Shown piece after piece: positions 18,326 through 26,235 of a stretch of DNA of 26,694 bases. The position numbers and the translations under genes are program-made. Every line of letters begins with the position of its first letter. The stretch's first letter is position 1. The notes beneath the pieces are model-generated. The model was not told the DNA's origin, ran no database searches, and saw only the letters and a program-made list of their open reading frames with translations. Origin of the DNA: a virus; the IMG/VR virus record IMGVR_UViG_3300042326_000208, positions 1 to 26,694 of that record. One strand, 5' to 3'.

Positions 18326-19294
18326 ATGAGCGATACTGGAAGTATGACCCCGGAAGGGAATACTCAGTTAGACGTAGGTGGTGCAGCCGACGCTATCATG
18401 GGTCTTATGGGTACGGAAGAAGGCTCCGAACAGGAACAACCTGAAACCCAACTCGAAGCCAATGATAGCGAAGCCGAATCCGAGGAATCTTACGATGAAT
18501 CGGAGGTAGAACAAGATGAAGGCGAGGATGAGCAAGAGGAGCCTCCGAAATACAGGGTGAAAGCCGCTGGTGAGGAACGTGAGGTAACCCTTGATGAGCT
18601 TATCAAGTCTTATCAACTTGGCACAGACTATACGAAGAAATCGCAAGCAGTAGCTGAAGAACGCAAGGTTGTTGAGGCCGAACGCCAGCGTATCGAGGAA
18701 GCTAGGTATCTCCGCGACCAATATGCGGAACGGTTGCAGGTCATTGAGCAGATGCTTAACCAGCAGCCGGAAACTGAGAATCTGGACTATCTGAAGGAAA
18801 CCGATCCAATCGGTTACGCAGTTAAGGTCGCAGAACTGTCTCAGCGGGAGAAGCAACTAGCCCAAGTTCGAGCAGAACAGGCTAGGATTTATGAGCAGCA
18901 ACAGAGGGAGCAGCAGGAGCAACTTGGTCAGGTAGTACAGGCTGAGTCTCGTAAGCTGGCAGAGGTAATCCCTGAGTATGCTGACCCGCAGAAGGGCGAG
19001 ACATTACGTCGTGAACTCCGTGAATTCGGAATGAAGGCGGGATTCTCAGATCAGGAATTAGCGAATGTTTATGATTCGCGAGCAGTATTAACGTTGTGGA
19101 AGGCAATGCAGTACGACAAGCTACAGTCTGCAAAGCCGGGAATCACGAAGAAGGTTAACGAGGCTCCGAAGGTAATGAAGTCGGGAGTTTCACAGCCTCG
19201 TGATAGCAGCGACGAGATGAAGAAACTTAAGGCTAGGGCAAAGCAGACCGGAAGGGTCGCTGATGCCGCTAAAGCATTTGAACGTTTTTTATAA
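18326..19294 (+). CDS. Scaffolding protein
   Basis: A 322-residue protein located between portal and capsid. The first ~75 residues are extremely acidic (runs such as ESEESYDESEVEQDEGEDEQ), followed by a short beta segment (KYRVKAAGEEREVTLDELIK), a long coiled coil (about 105-220, Gln/Glu/Arg-rich) and a basic C-terminal tail (DEMKKLKARAKQTGRVADAA, near 295-315). Acidic, rod-like, with a basic capsid-binding end is the usual design of phage scaffolds that direct procapsid assembly and are then released or degraded. No protease domain is seen. Confidence 0.85.
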   Translation: MSDTGSMTPEGNTQLDVGGAADAIMGLMGTEEGSEQEQPETQLEANDSEAESEESYDESEVEQDEGEDEQEEPPKYRVKAAGEEREVTLDELIKSYQLGTDYTKKSQAVAEERKVVEAERQRIEEARYLRDQYAERLQVIEQMLNQQPETENLDYLKETDPIGYAVKVAELSQREKQLAQVRAEQARIYEQQQREQQEQLGQVVQAESRKLAEVIPEYADPQKGETLRRELREFGMKAGFSDQELANVYDSRAVLTLWKAMQYDKLQSAKPGITKKVNEAPKVMKSGVSQPRDSSDEMKKLKARAKQTGRVADAAKAFERFL

Positions 19295-19303
19295 GGAACT
19301 ATC

Positions 19304-20248
19304 ATGCCTACATTTACAGCACATACCGCGATTGGTCAGCGGGAAGATTTGACCGACATCATCTATGACATCTCGCCAACTGAGACACCATTCATGTCTT
19401 CGATTGGCAAGACCAAAGCTACTGCCGTGTATCACGAGTGGCAGACTGACTCGCTGGCTGCTGCTACTACTGCTAACGCTGCGATTGAAGGTGCTGACGC
19501 TACATCGGCAACTCTGGCTCCTACCGTTCGCCTTGGTAACTACACCCAGATCATCCAGAAGACCGTTCAGGTTTCTGGTACTTTGGACACAGTAAACAAG
19601 GCTGGTCGTAAGTCCGAAAAGGCTTATCAGTTGGCTAAGGCTTCTGCTGAACTGAAGCGCGATCTGGAGACTATCCTGCTGGCTAACCAAGGTCGTTCGG
19701 CTGGTACATCGACTATCGCTCGTAAGCTCGGTTCGATCCTGTCGTGGATCAAGACTAACTCGGACAAGGCTTCTGACGGTTCCGATCCAGCAACTATCGG
19801 CGTATCGACTCGTACTGACGGTACTCAGCGTACCTTCACCGAGGCTCTGCTGAAGACTGTTGTTTCGGAAGTGTATGTCTCCGGTGGTTCGCCGAAGATT
19901 CTGATGGTTGGTGCTGCTGGTAAGCAGAAGGTATCGTCGTTTGCTGGTATCGCTGCACAGCGTTACATGGCTCCCGGCAATACTCCGACCACTATTATCG
20001 GTGCGGCTGACGTTTATATGTCGGACTTTGGCACGATGTCGGTTGTTCCTAACCGCTTCATGCGTACCCGTGATGCTCTGATCCTTGATCCTGAGTACGC
20101 AGCACTTGCTTATCTCCGTCCATTCCAGACTAATGATCTGGCTAAGACTGGTGACAGCGAGAATACTCAGCTTCTGGCTGAAGTTACTCTGGAAGTCAAG
20201 AACGAAGCTGCTCATGGCATCGTTGCTGACCTAGATATGGCTCTGTAA
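19304..20248 (+). CDS. Major capsid protein, SU10-like (DUF5309)
   Basis: A 314-residue protein beginning with a sequence typical of SU10-type capsids: REDLTDIIYDISPTETPFMS (13-32), followed by HEWQTDSLAAA (about 44-54), NYTQIIQKTVQVSGTLD, and a C-terminal YLRPFQTNDLAKTGDSENTQ (about 266-285) with LEVKNEAAHG. This is the HK97-fold family. Codon use here is the most uniform in the window (GCT, GGT, CGT, CTG), as expected for the most abundant virion protein. AAGGA sits 7 nt before the ATG. It would form the capsid shell around the scaffold. Confidence 0.93.
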   Translation: MPTFTAHTAIGQREDLTDIIYDISPTETPFMSSIGKTKATAVYHEWQTDSLAAATTANAAIEGADATSATLAPTVRLGNYTQIIQKTVQVSGTLDTVNKAGRKSEKAYQLAKASAELKRDLETILLANQGRSAGTSTIARKLGSILSWIKTNSDKASDGSDPATIGVSTRTDGTQRTFTEALLKTVVSEVYVSGGSPKILMVGAAGKQKVSSFAGIAAQRYMAPGNTPTTIIGAADVYMSDFGTMSVVPNRFMRTRDALILDPEYAALAYLRPFQTNDLAKTGDSENTQLLAEVTLEVKNEAAHGIVADLDMAL

Positions 20249-20259
20249 TAAGTAGCAAC

Positions 20260-20285
20260 TCTCCCCTGCCTGATGGTGGGGGAGA
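20260..20285 (+). terminator. GC-rich hairpin after the capsid gene
   Basis: TCTCCCC (20260-20266) pairs with GGGGAGA (20279-20285) around a 12-nt loop. No T-run follows, so it is at best a partial terminator or a 3' stability element, which is common after capsid genes to raise capsid mRNA over distal genes. Confidence 0.45.
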
Positions 20286-20300
20286 ACTACGAAAGGATTT

Positions 20301-20603
20301 ATGAGTACTCCGATACGGACTCAGACAGCATTTGAAGACGGTGATGGTGGGATTGTCATCGAGACTAAGCAGGATGTAACCGAGATTATTGAGGCCAATA
20401 AGCGACAACTGGACTTTGACAAATCTCGACAAGGACACCTAAACGAGCTTCATCACGTAGCCAGAATACCCTTTACGGTGATTGACGTACTGAATCAGCA
20501 AGGGATTATGAAGGGCTTTAACGTGGTGGATGAGATCGGATTTGCTAGGTGGCTGAACGATCCTGATAATGCTGTCTGGAAAACGTACCGGGGAACTGTA
20601 TGA
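20301..20603 (+). CDS. Hypothetical protein downstream of capsid
   Basis: A 100-residue protein: an N-terminal flexible part, then QLDFDKSRQGHLNELHHVAR (36-55), IPFTVIDVLNQQGIM, and a C-terminal RWLNDPDNAVWKTYRG. The pattern HLNELHHVARIPxTV followed by LNDPDN-x-W recurs next to capsid genes in several phages. It might be a minor capsid or head-completion protein, but I know of no experimental role. It overlaps the glycosyltransferase by 4 nt (ATGA). Confidence 0.7.
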   Translation: MSTPIRTQTAFEDGDGGIVIETKQDVTEIIEANKRQLDFDKSRQGHLNELHHVARIPFTVIDVLNQQGIMKGFNVVDEIGFARWLNDPDNAVWKTYRGTV

Positions 20604-21253
20604 GAGTAGGAGTTTGCGTACCGTGTAGGGATGAGGTTCATACTGGTTTTGCTTTTGACTTTGCGAGGATGACAGCACACGATGCGTCAGTTCGTTGCAA
20701 GGACGGTAAGGGTGGGTTAAGCCTTTACACAATGCCGGGGACGCTGATTTTCGATCAACGGGAAAAGTTAGCGCAGGTTGCTTTAGGTGAAGGGTGTGAC
20801 GCATTGCTGTTTATCGATAGCGATATGCGTTTTCCACACGACATCATTAGCATCATGTTAAGCCGCAATGTGCCTATCGTTGGGGTTAATGCTACGACTC
20901 GGAGAAAGCCTGTCACACCTACGGCAAAGGTTTTGACTAGGTACATGGATGGGGATACTGAGGTTCGTAAGTGGTCGAATGTAGATTCTCGCGGTAAAGA
21001 GGGAATTGAGGAGGTTACAGCGGTTGGGTTTGGTGCTGTAATGATCCGTAAGGAAGTATTTGAGAAGACTGGTAGACCTTGGTTTGATGCTGGATGGGGT
21101 TCTAACGGTGTATGTGGTGAGGATGTATATTTCTGCGTCAAGGCTGGTTCTGAGGGCTTTCAGACGTATGTAGACCATGAGCTATCGATGCACATTAGGC
21201 ACATAGGTACATACGAATATGGCTGGAAGGACTTTGAGCAGTTAGAGGAATAA
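20600..21253 (+). CDS. Glycosyltransferase-like protein within the head module
   Basis: A 217-residue GT-A-type protein: MRVGVCVPCRDEVHTGFA (first strand), LIFDQREKLAQVALGEGCDALL, then the metal-binding motif FIDSDMRFP (71-79, D73-x-D75), followed by IVGVNATTRRKP and a late EDVYFCVKAG (acceptor/catalytic region). It is coupled by ATGA to the hypothetical gene before it and separated by only 2 nt from the adaptor gene. Glycosyltransferases of this fold add sugars to proteins, lipids or DNA. Position among virion genes raises the option of capsid or tail glycosylation, but the acceptor is unknown. Confidence 0.75.
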   Translation: MRVGVCVPCRDEVHTGFAFDFARMTAHDASVRCKDGKGGLSLYTMPGTLIFDQREKLAQVALGEGCDALLFIDSDMRFPHDIISIMLSRNVPIVGVNATTRRKPVTPTAKVLTRYMDGDTEVRKWSNVDSRGKEGIEEVTAVGFGAVMIRKEVFEKTGRPWFDAGWGSNGVCGEDVYFCVKAGSEGFQTYVDHELSMHIRHIGTYEYGWKDFEQLEE

Positions 21254-21255
21254 AT

Positions 21256-21876
21256 ATGCCATTTGCAAGCTATTCGGAACTAAAGACTACGGTAGCGAAT
21301 TATCTAGCCCGTAGTGATCTAACATCGGTGATACCCGACTTTATCCGACTAGCTGAGGAAAGGCTACGTCGAGACATTCGGACTCGGCAGATGTTGATTG
21401 TCGCAACGGCATCGACTACAGGTGGGGATTCTACTGTTGGATTACCTACAGACTTCTTAGAGATGCGCGATATTCACCTGAACACTAATCCGGTGACTAC
21501 ATTGCGCTACAAGGCTCCTAATTCGTTCTACGCTGAGTCTAGGGTTACAGAGGGTGGTAAGCCTGTCGATTACACGATTCTAGGCTCTGAGATACAGCTA
21601 GCACCATCTCCAGACGGTACTTACGTTCTCCAGATGTTGTACTACGGCAAGCCACCATTATTGTCGGATACGAACGCTAGCAACATCTTCCTAGCTAACT
21701 ATCCTGATGCTTTGCTGTATGCGTCACTAGCGGAAGCAGAGCCGTACCTAATGAATGATGCCCGTATCCAGACATGGGCAACCTTATACGATCGTGCTGT
21801 AACGGCGATTACGAACTCTGACCAATCGAGTGAATACAGCGGTCAGCCTATGTCTATGTCTTATAACGTGAGGTAA
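21256..21876 (+). CDS. Head-to-tail adaptor protein, SU10-type
   Basis: A 206-residue protein with the pattern of the phage adaptor family: SELKTTVANYLARSDLTSVI, PDFIRLAEERLRRDIRTRQM (27-46), VGLPTDFLEMRDIHLN and PVTTLRYKAPNSFY (about 78-91), then DYTILGSEIQLAPSPDGTYV with LQMLYYGKPPLL. Twelve copies would sit beneath the portal and connect it to the tail nozzle. The C-terminal third is helical (ALLYASLAEAEPYLM). Confident by pattern and by position. Confidence 0.82.
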   Translation: MPFASYSELKTTVANYLARSDLTSVIPDFIRLAEERLRRDIRTRQMLIVATASTTGGDSTVGLPTDFLEMRDIHLNTNPVTTLRYKAPNSFYAESRVTEGGKPVDYTILGSEIQLAPSPDGTYVLQMLYYGKPPLLSDTNASNIFLANYPDALLYASLAEAEPYLMNDARIQTWATLYDRAVTAITNSDQSSEYSGQPMSMSYNVR

Positions 21877-21879
21877 ATC

Positions 21880-22266
21880 ATGGCAGAGATGTCGAATTAT
21901 CTTGAGAACGCGCTTATTAACGCGACTCTGAGAAACACAAGCTACACCAGTCCGTCAGTCGTTTATTTGGGTCTGTTTACCAGCGATCCAACAGACGCTA
22001 ATACGGGTACTGAAGTATCTGGCGGGTCTTATGCTCGTCAATCTATTACGTTTGGCGCACCTAGTAACGGCGTATCAACAAACTCTGCTGCGATTGAGTT
22101 CCCTGCTGCAACTGGATCATGGGGTACAGTTGGCTGGATCGGCATCATGGATGCCTTAACAACTGGAAACTTGCTCTATCACACAGCTTTAGATGCGTCT
22201 AAGACGATTGACACGGGCGATATTTTTAAGATTGCGATTGGTAATCTATCTGTGACACTTGCTTAA
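21880..22266 (+). CDS. Conserved phage structural protein (tail/fibre-associated)
   Basis: A 128-residue beta-rich protein: MAEMSNYLENALINATLRNT, YLGLFTSDPTDANTGTEVSG (about 29-48), SYARQSITFGAP, SAAIEFPAATGSWGTVGWIG, and ending KIAIGNLSVTLA. This fold occurs in many phages in the tail or fibre region, usually annotated loosely as a tail fibre protein. It is a single small domain without repeats. It begins the run of fibre-related genes. Confidence 0.7.
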   Translation: MAEMSNYLENALINATLRNTSYTSPSVVYLGLFTSDPTDANTGTEVSGGSYARQSITFGAPSNGVSTNSAAIEFPAATGSWGTVGWIGIMDALTTGNLLYHTALDASKTIDTGDIFKIAIGNLSVTLA

Positions 22267-22269
22267 ATT

Positions 22270-22983
22270 ATGTTCGGCATAAGCGCATTTTCGCAGACAC
22301 CATTTTCCTCCTTAGCTGGAGGGGTTGTTCTATTTGGTACTGCGAGTGTAAATGCGTCTGCCACAGTTACTGCCGATGCAACAAGGATACGAACTAATTC
22401 AGGGTCAGTAAGTTGTGTAGCTACCGTTTCTGCTAATGGTGGCAAATTATCTAATGCTGTTGCTTCAGTTAATTGTTTAGCAACGGTATCTGCTAGTGCG
22501 ACTGCGATATATTCAGAAAATGCCTCTGTTAATGCAACTGCAACAGTATCGGCATTAGGAACACGCATACAGTTCGGCAATGCTGCTGTTGCCTCTAATG
22601 CAACTGTTACTGCTGACGGAAACAGAATCAGGACTTCATCAGCTTCTGTCGCAGCGCAAGCAACTGTCACAGCTAATGGCGGTGTGGTTTATCAAGGCAA
22701 TGCTTTAGTTAATGGTGTGGCAACTGTTGTATGTACTGGCGGGTTAGTTCTTTCTGGAATAGGCTCTGTTAATGCGTTAGCGACTATTGTTGCAAATGGC
22801 GGGATAGTTGGCGAGGAATGGTCGGATGTTGTTCCTGAAGCAAATACATGGACTGAGCAAACTGCGGTTGATAATACTTGGACTGAAATAAATCCAAGTT
22901 CAAGCACTTGGGATGTAGTTGCAGCAAATAGCAACACATGGACACAGGTGAGTGGAAGTTCTAATAACTGGTCGAGGGTGTAA
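22270..22983 (+). CDS. Repeat-built tail/fibre protein with 20-residue repeats and periodic tryptophans
   Basis: A 237-residue protein made of two repeat arrays. Residues 25-184 are eight tandem 20-residue repeats (A-S-V-x3-A-T-V-x-A-x9), a periodicity fitting a beta-solenoid. Residues 184-234 carry Trp at exactly every tenth position (184, 194, 204, 214, 224, 234), usually as N-T-W-T. It has no signal peptide. Low charge and high Ala/Val/Thr/Ser suggest a stable extended surface element of the virion, probably a fibre or adhesin. The next gene follows with a 1-nt overlap. Family not recognised. Confidence 0.75.
   Translation: MFGISAFSQTPFSSLAGGVVLFGTASVNASATVTADATRIRTNSGSVSCVATVSANGGKLSNAVASVNCLATVSASATAIYSENASVNATATVSALGTRIQFGNAAVASNATVTADGNRIRTSSASVAAQATVTANGGVVYQGNALVNGVATVVCTGGLVLSGIGSVNALATIVANGGIVGEEWSDVVPEANTWTEQTAVDNTWTEINPSSSTWDVVAANSNTWTQVSGSSNNWSRV
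22342..22821 (+). repeat. Eight in-frame 60-bp degenerate repeats
   Basis: Eight repeat units of exactly 60 bp (20 codons) encode A/G-S/A/L-V-x3-A-T-V/I units. The DNA copies have diverged, while the register is perfectly kept (no indels), so the length, and not only the motif, appears to be under selection. It lies inside the gene at 22270-22983. Confidence 0.8.
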
Positions 22984-23477
22984 TGCCACTTGTTTTAGCT
23001 GATCGTGTAAAAGAAACGACTACAACTGCGGGAACTGGAACACTTACGCTTGCTGGTGCGGCTAATGGTTTCCAATCTTTTGCCGCTATTGGCAACGGCA
23101 ATACAACTTTTTACACAATAGTTGATAGTAACGCTGGCACTTGGGAAGTAGGGATAGGCACATATACGGCATCTGGAACAACTCTTTCCAGAGATATCGT
23201 ATTGTCAAATTCATCAGGAACAACCACACAAATCAATTTTGCAAGTAATAGCAAAGATGTTTTTGTTACCTACCCAGCAAGTAAGTCAACATACGAAGAT
23301 GAGGGTAACGCTGTATATGGTGGTGCTGGTACTGCGGCTATTTACTTGACTGCCAGCACAATAAATGCGAATACAACGATACCAGCTAACTACAACGGAA
23401 TGAGTGCAGGGACTGTAGCGGTTGCAAATGGTGTAACGCTAACGATAGCTGATGGTTCTAGATTGGTAGTTGTTTAA
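22983..23477 (+). CDS. Tail fibre-related structural protein
   Basis: A 164-residue protein: [20 protein letters not shown] (5-24), [20 protein letters not shown] (about 29-48), [20 protein letters not shown] (about 54-73), and [10 protein letters not shown]. This is a frequent fibre-proximal module in environmental phages. The C-terminal part (about 112-164) is an independent, repeat-like beta segment ([20 protein letters not shown] then [18 protein letters not shown]), probably a trimeric beta-prism or an attachment tip. Strong likeness to structural proteins; exact position in the fibre unknown. Confidence 0.75.
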   Translation: MPLVLADRVKETTTTAGTGTLTLAGAANGFQSFAAIGNGNTTFYTIVDSNAGTWEVGIGTYTASGTTLSRDIVLSNSSGTTTQINFASNSKDVFVTYPASKSTYEDEGNAVYGGAGTAAIYLTASTINANTTIPANYNGMSAGTVAVANGVTLTIADGSRLVVV

Positions 23478-23486
23478 GGGTTATAC

Positions 23487-24161
23487 ATGGCAACAATAAT
23501 CACAGCAGGAAATGCCACAAACGGGTTAAAAATAACTCCCGATAATACCGGCATACTAGAACTCAAGACGGGTACAGGTGCGGGTACGACTGCTTTGACG
23601 TTAAACGCTTCGCAAAATGCGACGTTGGCAGGTACTTTGCAAGTAGCAGGTGTAACGACTAGTTTGTATCCGATTGTGTCGGGTACCGCTGTTGCTTCGA
23701 CGTCCGGTACGTCGATTGAATTCACTGGCATACCGTCGTGGGCAAAGCGGATTACGGTGATGTTTAGCGGGGTTAGCACAAACGGCGCAAATCCGCTTCA
23801 AGTTCAGTTAGGAACTTCTAGCGGGTATGAAATAGCTTCATATAACGCCACGGCTGGCGTAGTTACTGGAGGATACCCCGGTGTAGCAGCCGCTATAAAT
23901 TTTACTACTGGTTTTGGGATGGAATACACCTCTCAAAGTTCTGCGTTTTTGGTTAGTGGACATATGGTTCTTACAAATATCTCAGGAAATATATGGGTTG
24001 CTAGTGGCGTTATCGGGACAAGTTCTACCGGAACTTTGTTTTTATTTTCAGGGAATAAAACAACCGGAGCAGCATTAGATAGAGTGCGCGTAATTGGTAG
24101 TGCAAGCGGAAATCCATCCGACACCTTCGACGCTGGCACCATCAACATCATGTGGGAGTAA
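23487..24161 (+). CDS. Tail fibre/receptor-binding-like protein
   Basis: A 224-residue protein. The N-terminal region (NGLKITPDNTGILELKTGTG, then ALTLNASQNATLAGTLQVAG) is a short fibre-shaft module. The C-terminal part (from about 60) is a compact beta-sandwich-like domain: IEFTGIPSWAKRITVMFSGV, the central strands, and a typical end of DRVRVIGSASGNPSDTFDAG with TINIMWE. This domain type ends many phage fibre proteins and may contact the receptor. The start has no strong ribosome binding site other than AAGGG upstream. Confidence 0.75.
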   Translation: MATIITAGNATNGLKITPDNTGILELKTGTGAGTTALTLNASQNATLAGTLQVAGVTTSLYPIVSGTAVASTSGTSIEFTGIPSWAKRITVMFSGVSTNGANPLQVQLGTSSGYEIASYNATAGVVTGGYPGVAAAINFTTGFGMEYTSQSSAFLVSGHMVLTNISGNIWVASGVIGTSSTGTLFLFSGNKTTGAALDRVRVIGSASGNPSDTFDAGTINIMWE

Positions 24162-24164
24162 AAA

Positions 24165-24887
24165 ATGACCGCAGGTATTAAAGCGAATGTTGATGGAAGT
24201 GCATCCGTTCAGGTAGGCGGTACAGATTTTATAACCACGACATCTGGTGGCGCAGTAACTATACCGGGAACACTTACAGTTACTGGTGCTGTTACGCTTT
24301 CAAATACTTTAGGTGTAGCTCAGGGTGGCACAGGTCAAACATCTTATACCGACGGTCAGCTTTTAATTGGCAATACAACTGGCAACACACTTACTAAAGC
24401 CACATTAACTCAAGGTAATGGGCTATCGATTACTAATGGTGCTGGAAGTATTACGGTTAACATGGGTACGCCAAGCACTCTAACTAACACAACAACAAAT
24501 TCTGCATCAGGCACAACTCACTCTCATGAGCTTACTGGTGAACTTGTAGAAACGACTTCTGGTAGCCCACTTTATTATGGTGCAAGAGCGTGGGTTAATT
24601 TTAACGGTACAGGTACAGTTGCTATAAGACGATCAGCTAATGTAACAAGTATTACAGATAACGGTGGACTTGGCTGGTACTCGGTGAACTTTGCAACTGC
24701 TATGCCTGATGAACAATATGTGACTGTTGGTTCTACTGGGCAGTCAATTCTTGCGTTGTTCAACCCATACATAAACACATCAAACGTCATTGTTGCGCCA
24801 ACTGCGTCAACCTTTACTTTTATAACGAGAACCCCGTCAACAGCCACCATAGACGTAACATACAACCTTGTAGCTGTTTTTCGTTAA
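24165..24887 (+). CDS. Tail fibre protein with C-terminal receptor-binding-like domain
   Basis: A 240-residue protein. N terminus: IKANVDGSASVQVGGTDFIT, then GGAVTIPGTLTVTGAVTLSN, and the classic fibre motif GVAQGGTGQTSYTDGQLLIG with NTLTKATLTQGNGLSITNGA. The C-terminal domain (about 138-240; YYGARAWVNFNGTGTVAIRR, the SITDNGGLGWYSVNFATAMP segment and NLVAVFR end) matches that of the 25196 protein (YGCRAWATF... AIFR). It is followed by a chaperone-like gene, and the fibre-plus-chaperone pair is repeated directly downstream. Confidence 0.8.
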   Translation: MTAGIKANVDGSASVQVGGTDFITTTSGGAVTIPGTLTVTGAVTLSNTLGVAQGGTGQTSYTDGQLLIGNTTGNTLTKATLTQGNGLSITNGAGSITVNMGTPSTLTNTTTNSASGTTHSHELTGELVETTSGSPLYYGARAWVNFNGTGTVAIRRSANVTSITDNGGLGWYSVNFATAMPDEQYVTVGSTGQSILALFNPYINTSNVIVAPTASTFTFITRTPSTATIDVTYNLVAVFR

Positions 24888-24896
24888 AGGTCAGTC

Positions 24897-25199
24897 ATGC
24901 AACCTAGAATAATTTACGAAAATGATGAAGGCGGGATTTCTATCGTAGTGCCTTCACCAGAGGCTTTGCAAACATTTACAGTTCAGCAAATTGCTTTCAA
25001 GGATGTCCCTACTGGTAGGCCGTTTAAGATTGTTACAACGGATGATATTCCCTCTGATCGTACATTCCGTAGTGCATGGGAGGTAGACCCTTCTATTTTG
25101 ACTGATGGAGTAGGTGCTGATTACGGTATTGGCTCTACAAAAGATGTTATCGGGTGGGATGAAAATAACAATCCCATTCTTAGAGGAGATGTGGGATGA
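24897..25199 (+). CDS. Fibre-associated assembly/chaperone-like protein (copy 1)
   Basis: A 100-residue protein with the pattern RIIYENDEGGISIVVPSPEA (3-22), IAFKDVPTGRPFKIVTTDDI (about 32-51), DRTFRSAWEVD and GVGADYGIGSTKDVIGWDEN (about 71-90). Small proteins of this kind directly follow fibre genes in phages and are thought to assist or cap the fibre. It is a paralogue of the 25706 protein: both contain GADYGIGS and WDENN. It overlaps the next fibre gene by 4 nt. Confidence 0.7.
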   Translation: MQPRIIYENDEGGISIVVPSPEALQTFTVQQIAFKDVPTGRPFKIVTTDDIPSDRTFRSAWEVDPSILTDGVGADYGIGSTKDVIGWDENNNPILRGDVG

Positions 25200-25696
25200 C
25201 TGTAGTTATTGATGGTACGAACGGTATATCAGGCGTAGATGGTACTGCGTCCAACCCTTCCTATGAAGGCACAGACAGCAACACGGGCATATTCTTTCCT
25301 GCTGCGGATACGATTGCGTTTGCTGAAGGTGGCGTGGAGGTCGGTCGATTTGATTCTAGTGCTAACTTTCAATTCAACTCTGGCTATGGTTCTGTAGCTA
25401 CGGCTTACGGCTGTCGTGCATGGGCAACTTTTACTCCTTCAACAGGAACGATATTAGCAAGCGGAAATATGACAAGTGTTTCAAGAAATAGTATAGGTAA
25501 CTACACCGCTACTTTTACTAATGCAATGCCAGACGAGAATTACGCGATGGCACTTGGTATAGCAAACGATGGTGCTGGTAACTCACGAAACTATTATGGT
25601 GTCACAAGTAAAACGGCTAGTGCGTATAGGTTTTCTGCTAATGCGAATGGAACTGCATTTGACCCACCAAATATGTCTGTAGCCATTTTCCGATAA
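25196..25696 (+). CDS. Tail fibre protein (second cassette copy)
   Basis: A 166-residue fibre protein: MTVVIDGTNGISGVDGTASN and PSYEGTDSNTGIFFPAADTI (a common fibre anchor with GIFFPAADTIAFAEGG), followed by the receptor-binding-like domain (about 77-166: YGCRAWATFTPSTGTILASG, the SRNSIGNYTATFTNAMPDEN segment, and a VAIFR end). Its tip domain is homologous to that of the 24165 protein but has diverged widely in the loops, as expected for receptor-contacting regions. It probably gives an alternative or second specificity. Confidence 0.8.
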   Translation: MTVVIDGTNGISGVDGTASNPSYEGTDSNTGIFFPAADTIAFAEGGVEVGRFDSSANFQFNSGYGSVATAYGCRAWATFTPSTGTILASGNMTSVSRNSIGNYTATFTNAMPDENYAMALGIANDGAGNSRNYYGVTSKTASAYRFSANANGTAFDPPNMSVAIFR

Positions 25697-25705
25697 AAGG
25701 TAATT

Positions 25706-25996
25706 ATGAGCCAAGTAATTATTTACCCAAACGATGAAGGATGGCTAACAGTAGTTTATCCTGCTGCTGAGTGTGGTCTGCCTATTGAAGAAATAGCAAA
25801 AAAAGACGTATCAGCAGGTAAGCCCTATCGCATCATTGATGCCGCACTACTGCCGCAAGATAGTACGTTTTTTAACGCATGGGAGGCTGATTTTAGCAAT
25901 CCAGATGGCATAGGCGCGGACTACGGTATCGGCTCTGATAATGTTGTTATTGCTTGGGACGAAAACAATAAACCTATTATTAGGGAGGTAGCATGA
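25706..25996 (+). CDS. Fibre-associated assembly/chaperone-like protein (copy 2)
   Basis: A 96-residue paralogue of the 24897 protein: VIIYPNDEGWLTVVYPAAEC (4-23), IAKKDVSAGKPYRIIDAALL, DSTFFNAWEAD and GIGADYGIGSDNVVIAWDEN. The match covers the whole length. Its neighbour at 25993 overlaps by 4 nt. Retention of one copy after each fibre gene suggests that each copy is dedicated to its own fibre. Confidence 0.7.
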   Translation: MSQVIIYPNDEGWLTVVYPAAECGLPIEEIAKKDVSAGKPYRIIDAALLPQDSTFFNAWEADFSNPDGIGADYGIGSDNVVIAWDENNKPIIREVA

Positions 25997-26226
25997 TTAC
26001 GATTAACCTCAATAAGGCCAAAACAATAGCTCACGATATGCGTCGTGCTGCTCGTGCGGAGGAGTTCAAACCGCATGATGAGACTATTATGAAACAGATT
26101 CCCGGCGTGGATGCTCAAGCAGTAGAAGCGGAGCGACAAGCAATTCGAGAAAAATATGCAGCAATGCAGATTGCTATTGATTCGGCTAATTCTCCAGAAG
26201 AAATTAAAGCAGTTATTAACGTATAA
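25993..26226 (+). CDS. Small helical protein of the fibre cassette
   Basis: A 77-residue helical protein: INLNKAKTIAHDMRRAARAE (4-23), FKPHDETIMKQIPG, and a coiled-coil-like C terminus (AVEAERQAIREKYAAMQIAI). Proteins beginning MITINLxKAKxIAHDxRRAAR are common beside phage tail fibre genes and may act in fibre assembly. No catalytic motif is seen. The end lies 9 nt before the next gene's ATG. Confidence 0.72.
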   Translation: MITINLNKAKTIAHDMRRAARAEEFKPHDETIMKQIPGVDAQAVEAERQAIREKYAAMQIAIDSANSPEEIKAVINV

Positions 26227-26235
26227 ACATAAATT

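Noticed and set aside
18368-18856. Minus-strand frame rich in Leu/Phe opposite the scaffold gene
   Set aside because: It is the mirror of acidic scaffold codons (GAA/GAG read as TTC/CTC), which yields false hydrophobic membrane-like sequence.
19289-20215. Long minus-strand open frame (308 codons) opposite the capsid gene
   Set aside because: It mirrors the capsid's regular codon use, has Ser/Arg-rich low-complexity sequence and no recognisable domain; the plus-strand product is an unmistakable capsid protein.
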